This document shows, in pieces, positions 62,331 through 64,000 of a stretch of DNA of 64,000 nucleotides. Every line of letters starts with the position of its first letter. Positions within the stretch are counted from its first letter, which is position 1. The DNA is from Halomonas sp. ML-15. Lineage in GTDB: Bacteria > Pseudomonadota > Gammaproteobacteria > Pseudomonadales > Halomonadaceae. The DNA lies in NCBI RefSeq assembly GCF_014779595.1, contig NZ_JACXZT010000019.1, positions 1,023,808 to 1,087,807 on the forward strand. The letters are read 5' to 3'. The position numbers and the translations under genes are program-made. Under the pieces are notes generated by a model that made no database searches, had not been told where the DNA came from, and was given only the letters and a program-made list of their open reading frames with translations.

Positions 62331-63227
62331 TTACGGCGACTCTTGGCTGCCAGCAGGCCGATAGGCCTCCACCAGAGTGGCCGGATCGTGTTCGGCGTGG
62401 CCGCGGTTGGCGTGAGCGCGCAGCAGTTGCGCGGCCAGGCCGCTCATGGGCGTGGCGCTACCTGCTCGCTGGCTCTGGGCGGTAGCCATATCGAGATCCT
62501 TGAGCAGGGTACGCAGGTGCCAGGCCGGTTTATCGAAGTCGCTCGCTGCCATGCGAGGGGTGAGGATCTGAAACGGCTTGGAGTCGGCGAAGCCGCCGGC
62601 CAGCGCTTCGGTCAGCCGGCTGGCATCGACGCCGCTGGCCTCGGCCAGGGCCACCATTTCGGCGATGACCGCCGCCTGGCAGCCGACGATCATCTGATTG
62701 CAGATCTTGGTGACCTGGCCGCTGCCGACCGGGCCCATATGGGTGATGTGGGCCGCCAGTGGCGACAGCAGCGGGCGTGTCGAGGCGATATCTGCCTCAC
62801 TGCCGCCGCACATGATGGCCAGGCTGCCGGCCTCGGCGCCGGCCACGCCGCCAGAGACCGGTGCATCCACCCAGCGCATGCCGCACTGCTGCTCGAGACG
62901 ATTGGCGAAATCGCGGGTCGCCGCCGGGTCGCTGCTGGAAAGATCGATCAACTGCTGGCCAGGGCGCCCGTGCTCGGACACGCCGCCGGCACCGAACACC
63001 ACCTCTTCGACTGCCGCGGTATTGGCCAGGCACAGCATCAGCACATCCACCTGGGTGACCAGGTCGGCGACCGAGGCGGCCGCCTGGGCTCCGGCATCGA
63101 GCAGGGGGCGGGTCTTGTCCGGGGTGCGGTTCCAGACCGTGACATCGAAGCCGGCACCCAGCAGACGACGCGTCATGGGATCGCCCATCAGGCCGATACC
63201 GATAAAACCAAGACGAATATCAGACAT
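62331..63227 (-). CDS. NAD(P)-dependent beta-hydroxyacid dehydrogenase (3-hydroxyisobutyrate dehydrogenase family)
   Basis: The 298-residue enzyme has a Rossmann motif in LGFIGIGLMGDPMTRRLL, the substrate motif DAPVSGGVAGAEAGSLAIMCGG and the catalytic lysine in GSGQVTKICNQMIVG. The family includes 3-hydroxyisobutyrate dehydrogenase (MmsB) and tartronate semialdehyde reductase (GarR/GlxR); the sequence alone does not decide between them. I chose the ATG at 63225-63227, six bases after GAGGAG. The open frame goes on to 63476 but the extra part is not protein-like. Confidence 0.92.
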   Translation of the reverse strand: MSDIRLGFIGIGLMGDPMTRRLLGAGFDVTVWNRTPDKTRPLLDAGAQAAASVADLVTQVDVLMLCLANTAAVEEVVFGAGGVSEHGRPGQQLIDLSSSDPAATRDFANRLEQQCGMRWVDAPVSGGVAGAEAGSLAIMCGGSEADIASTRPLLSPLAAHITHMGPVGSGQVTKICNQMIVGCQAAVIAEMVALAEASGVDASRLTEALAGGFADSKPFQILTPRMAASDFDKPAWHLRTLLKDLDMATAQSQRAGSATPMSGLAAQLLRAHANRGHAEHDPATLVEAYRPAGSQESP

Positions 63228-63408
63228 GACATGCTCCTCACAGACAAAAGCCATAGCATGCGCGAAGGCGCCAAGGGCGGCAATGTGAAGGCGTTGAGCA
63301 GGTTGGTGGCTAGCCAGTATCAGGTAATGACATCGGCGGCAGGTGCGGCAAGATGCTCTGGATGCTGTGTTAAAAGCAGCAGATGCTCCGAAGTAATGCA
63401 TTTGGGTC

Positions 63409-63454
63409 AAAAAAAGCCCCTGTATGGTGCAAAGCAGCACGAAAGATACGGGGC
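63409..63454 (-). terminator. Minus-strand terminator downstream of ggt
   Basis: On the minus strand GCCCC-GTAT pairs with ATAC-A-GGGGC (one bulged A), with an inner GTGC/GCAC stem, and is followed by seven T. It would end transcripts coming from ggt, more than 320 bp beyond its stop codon. Confidence 0.7.
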
Positions 63455-63545
63455 AAGAGTGGCGGTTGGCACGCAAGGCCTATATAACGCATTGATTTGT
63501 AATGCTCTATTAAAAAGTTGGCTCAGGCTGTGCAATGTATAGAGC

Positions 63546-63707
63546 AGACAAGCACAGACATCGGCGTTTCACCCTTCATCGCCTGAGTCGCAGCCAACAA
63601 CAAGGAAAACAGTGCTGCGATCCGTGGAATGCCAACATCACCTCCATCGAGGTGATACACCGAGTGAGCTGGCGTGCTCCCCTGGTCCCCTTCGGGGGAC
63701 CTTTTTT
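63546..63707 (+). ncRNA. Candidate small RNA ending in a strong terminator
   Basis: A perfect terminator (GGTCCCC, loop TTCG, GGGGACC, then TTTTTT at 63702-63707) ends a plus-strand stretch with no gene. Upstream is an 8-bp stem (ATCACCTC/GAGGTGAT, 63637-63656) inside a possible outer pairing GCCA/TGGC. The 5' end is guessed from TATAGA at 63538-63543; its -35 (TTGGCT, 63518) is too close at 14 bp. I do not recognise an RNA family. Confidence 0.35.
63684..63707 (+). terminator. Plus-strand rho-independent terminator
   Basis: GGTCCCC and GGGGACC form a perfect 7-bp stem closed by a TTCG loop, followed by six T. No protein gene on the plus strand ends nearby, so it must end a non-coding or long read-through transcript. 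Confidence 0.85.
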
Positions 63708-63781
63708 ATGCATGAAGAAAAATCTCGGAGCACCGTATGGTGCGTGCTGTTAACGCCGCTACGGGGTGTTTCGGGCAGGCC

Positions 63782-64000
63782 CTAGCAGCCCGCGGCACCG
63801 CCGTCACTGCGCGGGTCGTGGGCGCCTTCGATCAAGCCCTCGGGGTGGTGCACGATGCCGCCGGCGTGGCCCATGCTGTCGCTGAAGGCCTCGGGCAATA
63901 CTTCCACGTCATGGTCCATGGCGCGCAGTGCCGCAACGCTGGCCTCGGGGAAGCGTGACTCCAGCTTGAGGTTGGTGCTGCTCTCGCCCCAGGTGCGGCC
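63782..64000 (-). CDS. ggt: Gamma-glutamyltransferase, C-terminal fragment
   Basis: The frame is open from the window end and encodes the last 72 residues. The segment ASVAALRAMDHDVEVLPEAF and the end GLIEGAHDPRSDGGAAGC match the C-terminus of the small subunit of gamma-glutamyltransferase, where DPRSDG is nearly invariant. The enzyme cleaves gamma-glutamyl bonds, mainly of glutathione, in the periplasm. The catalytic Thr and the start lie beyond the window. Confidence 0.88.
   Translation of the reverse strand, partial: GRTWGESSTNLKLESRFPEASVAALRAMDHDVEVLPEAFSDSMGHAGGIVHHPEGLIEGAHDPRSDGGAAGC

Larger units (their letters stand above)
63228..63781. other. AT-richer intergenic region with terminators on both strands
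   Basis: No convincing protein gene is present in these 554 bases. The base composition is clearly lower in GC than the neighbours, especially 63480-63545. It holds a minus-strand terminator (63409-63454), a 7-bp inverted repeat GCTCTAT/ATAGAGC (63504-63510, 63539-63545), a perfect 8-bp hairpin with CATC loop (63637-63656) and a plus-strand terminator (63684-63707). A direct repeat AGATGCTC occurs near 63351 and 63381. Confidence 0.6.

Noticed and set aside
63535-63753. 72-codon frame in the AT-rich gap
   Set aside because: It crosses a perfect terminator and has no ribosome site or motif.

Overview
The window is a dense chromosomal segment of a GC-rich (roughly 65%) gammaproteobacterium. 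Gene order and protein sequences point to the Halomonadaceae (Halomonas or a close relative). The main reason is the run rpoE-rseA-rseB-mucD-lepA-lepB-rnc-era-recO-pdxJ-acpS, then gacS/barA, cysM, rlmD, relA and mazG, which is the Pseudomonas/Halomonas arrangement. No rRNA, tRNA, CRISPR array, intact insertion sequence or prophage is visible. The assignment to family is inference; no phylogenetic marker was compared.

Layout. (1) 0-6.2 kb: end of a ferric-siderophore ABC importer (permease, ATPase), then behind a Fur-like box a six-gene TonB energising operon (DUF3450, TtpC-type long ExbB, ExbB, ExbD, TonB, TPR protein). (2) 6.2-12 kb: xthA and a small basic protein, RNA helicase rhlB, DinG helicase, and aroF-type DAHP synthase. 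(3) 12-16.5 kb: the sigma-E envelope-stress locus. (4) 16.6-23 kb: lepA to acpS core operon. (5) 23-34 kb: gacS on the opposite strand, then cysM-rlmD and relA-mazG, followed by ppc. (6) 34-45 kb: a CBS-domain protein divergent from a PmrA/QseB-like two-component pair; panE-topB; an ABC1-family kinase; a SEC-C/TPR protein; ampG; rfaH; a SlyD-type isomerase.

(7) 45.3-52.1 kb is the most interesting accessory stretch. It opens with a 47-residue membrane protein, missed by ORF calling at ordinary length cut-offs, behind a textbook-spaced FNR-type promoter. On the other strand lies a tight operon: a periplasmic cupredoxin/carboxypeptidase-like protein, a membrane GGDEF-EAL protein, a DUF3034 beta-barrel-like protein and a lipoprotein truncated haemoglobin, with a second GAF-GGDEF-EAL protein just downstream. 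It looks like an envelope copper/haem redox module joined to cyclic-di-GMP turnover, and I know of no described function for it.

(8) 52.2-64 kb: a lytic transglycosylase overlapping proS, a GNAT acetyltransferase, a lipoprotein, benE divergent from an XRE-cupin regulator across a 28-bp perfect palindrome, a satD-DUF3307 pair whose promoter carries three inverted repeats spaced exactly 29 bp apart, a MoxR-VWA pair, a diguanylate cyclase, a beta-hydroxyacid dehydrogenase, an AT-richer 554-bp gap with terminators on both strands, and the end of a gamma-glutamyltransferase gene.

How they work together: much of the window deals with envelope state and stress (sigma-E, TonB power, RfaH, AmpG, lytic transglycosylase, MoxR-VWA) and with global signalling (RelA, GacS, three cyclic-di-GMP enzymes, a two-component pair). 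The regulatory sites were read by eye. Motif matches are stated as seen; their function is inferred.
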